From Arthrobacter alkaliphilus (GTDB lineage: Bacteria > Actinomycetota > Actinomycetes > Actinomycetales > Micrococcaceae), in NCBI RefSeq assembly GCF_021483235.1, contig NZ_JAKEEC010000015.1:11167-75166 (forward strand): 64,000 nucleotides of DNA, read 5' to 3'. The first letter of the stretch is position 1. Each line of letters starts with the position of its first letter. The notes below the pieces were generated by a model. That model saw nothing but the letters and a program-made list of their open reading frames with translations. It made no database searches and was not told where the DNA came from. The translations under genes and the position numbers were made by a program. Shown piece by piece: positions 63,454-64,000 of this stretch.

Positions 63454-64000
63454 ATGACCGGTGCCGCCCTGGACGAATTGTTCAAGCTTCTCGACATCCA
63501 GGGGGAAGATGCTTTGGAGTGCGCCTCGCTGCTGCGGTCGGCACCTGGTGACGCCACCCGACGGGCCATGGCCAGCCTTGAGGCCCGCCTTGGCGTCTTT
63601 CCGGGCACTCCTGCCGCCGCCGACGGCTGCATGGAACCCGATTGGATCGAGGCGCTCCTGCGCTTTGCCCCGGTAGTGCACGAATACCATCTGTCCCTTG
63701 GCATCCCCGCGGAATCTTCGGCCGCCATCCTCGCCGATGTGGGACTGCACCTTCGCATCAACCGAAGGGTCCATGGACGCTTCGGCCTGGACACGTGGGA
63801 CTGGCTGACCCTCCACATGGCCGGAAACATTTTCAGGATCGGCCGCTTGCAATTCCACCTTGTCCGCGACGACGAAGGCTCCGCCCCAAGCGACTCCTGG
63901 GTGCTGGGTGTGCATATCCCCGAGGGCAGTGGCCTCTCCCCCGCCCTAGTGGACGCGAGCTTCGGGCAGGCCAGGGAGTTCTTCGGCAAATACTTCCCCG
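63454..64000 (+). CDS. Acyltransferase-like protein, N-terminal part (runs off the window)
   Basis: From ATG 63454 the frame stays open for 182 codons to the window end. The first 90 residues are helical (TGAALDELFKLLDIQGEDALE). From about 95 there is HLRINRRVHGRFGLDTWDWLTLH, then GRLQFHLV and LGVHIPEGSGLSPALV. This recalls the actinobacterial acyltransferase family with NAT-type N-terminal and GNAT-like C-terminal domains. It directly follows def and may be co-transcribed. The C-terminus is not seen. Confidence 0.68.
   Translation, partial: MTGAALDELFKLLDIQGEDALECASLLRSAPGDATRRAMASLEARLGVFPGTPAAADGCMEPDWIEALLRFAPVVHEYHLSLGIPAESSAAILADVGLHLRINRRVHGRFGLDTWDWLTLHMAGNIFRIGRLQFHLVRDDEGSAPSDSWVLGVHIPEGSGLSPALVDASFGQAREFFGKYFP

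Overview
The window reads as chromosome of a high-GC actinobacterium of the Arthrobacter/Paenarthrobacter/Pseudarthrobacter group (Micrococcaceae). This is inferred from overall gene content: the rplU-rpmA-obg-proB-proA-nadD-rsfS order, tig-clpP1-clpP2-clpX with a ClgR-type operator, a mycobacterial-type Cys-less RpiB, an Rv2466c-like DsbA protein, a translational-type ileS T-box, and MptB-like mannosyltransferases. No rRNA, CRISPR array, insertion sequence, integrase or phage gene was found. Most of the window is core genome.

Region by region. 1-11.4 kb is a type VII secretion (T7SS/ESX) island. On the minus strand it carries an RDD-domain membrane protein, a membrane-anchored surface protein, two small WXG100-like proteins, a polymorphic nuclease toxin and its probable YezG-like immunity protein. 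On the plus strand it carries an EsxA-like protein and a 1444-residue EssC/EccC ATPase. The immunity gene and the toxin tip are clearly AT-richer than their neighbours. 11.6-19.7 kb holds tRNA-Ala and the ribosome/proline/NAD operon. 19.8-25 kb holds a TPP-riboswitch-controlled ThiD-TenA fusion and RNase E/G. 25.3-36.8 kb holds a VKOR protein, ndk, folC, a T-box-controlled ileS, an SDR, valS and an Fpg glycosylase. 36.9-42.4 kb holds the DsbA-like protein, the Clp protease/trigger factor cluster and tRNA-Pro and tRNA-Gly. 42.4-55.7 kb is housekeeping: Nei, RpiB, PepN, OsmC, MscS, truncated haemoglobin, TesB, EttA, an SSB paralogue and tRNA-Arg. 55.7-61.8 kb is a four-gene membrane glycosyltransferase cluster. 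61.9-64 kb holds orn, tRNA-His, def and the start of an acyltransferase-like gene.

How the genes work together. EssC would export the WXG100 proteins and the toxin, whose C-terminal DNA/RNA non-specific endonuclease domain is held in check by the adjacent immunity protein. Translation is heavily represented: two aminoacyl-tRNA synthetases, L21, L27, RsfS, EttA, Obg, Def, TF and five tRNAs. Proteolysis and folding sit together in tig-clpP1P2-X.

Two observations stand out. First, the swapped toxin tip and immunity gene at the end of a compact T7SS locus that lacks visible EccB/EccD/EccE/MycP genes. Second, repeated apparent use of AUU as start codon. It is best supported in two tandem glycosyltransferase paralogues, where a good Shine-Dalgarno precedes ATT-TCC and the N-terminal residues that follow are conserved between the paralogues. 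It is possible in nadD and the RDD gene. All functional calls come from reading motifs in the translated sequence; no database search was run.
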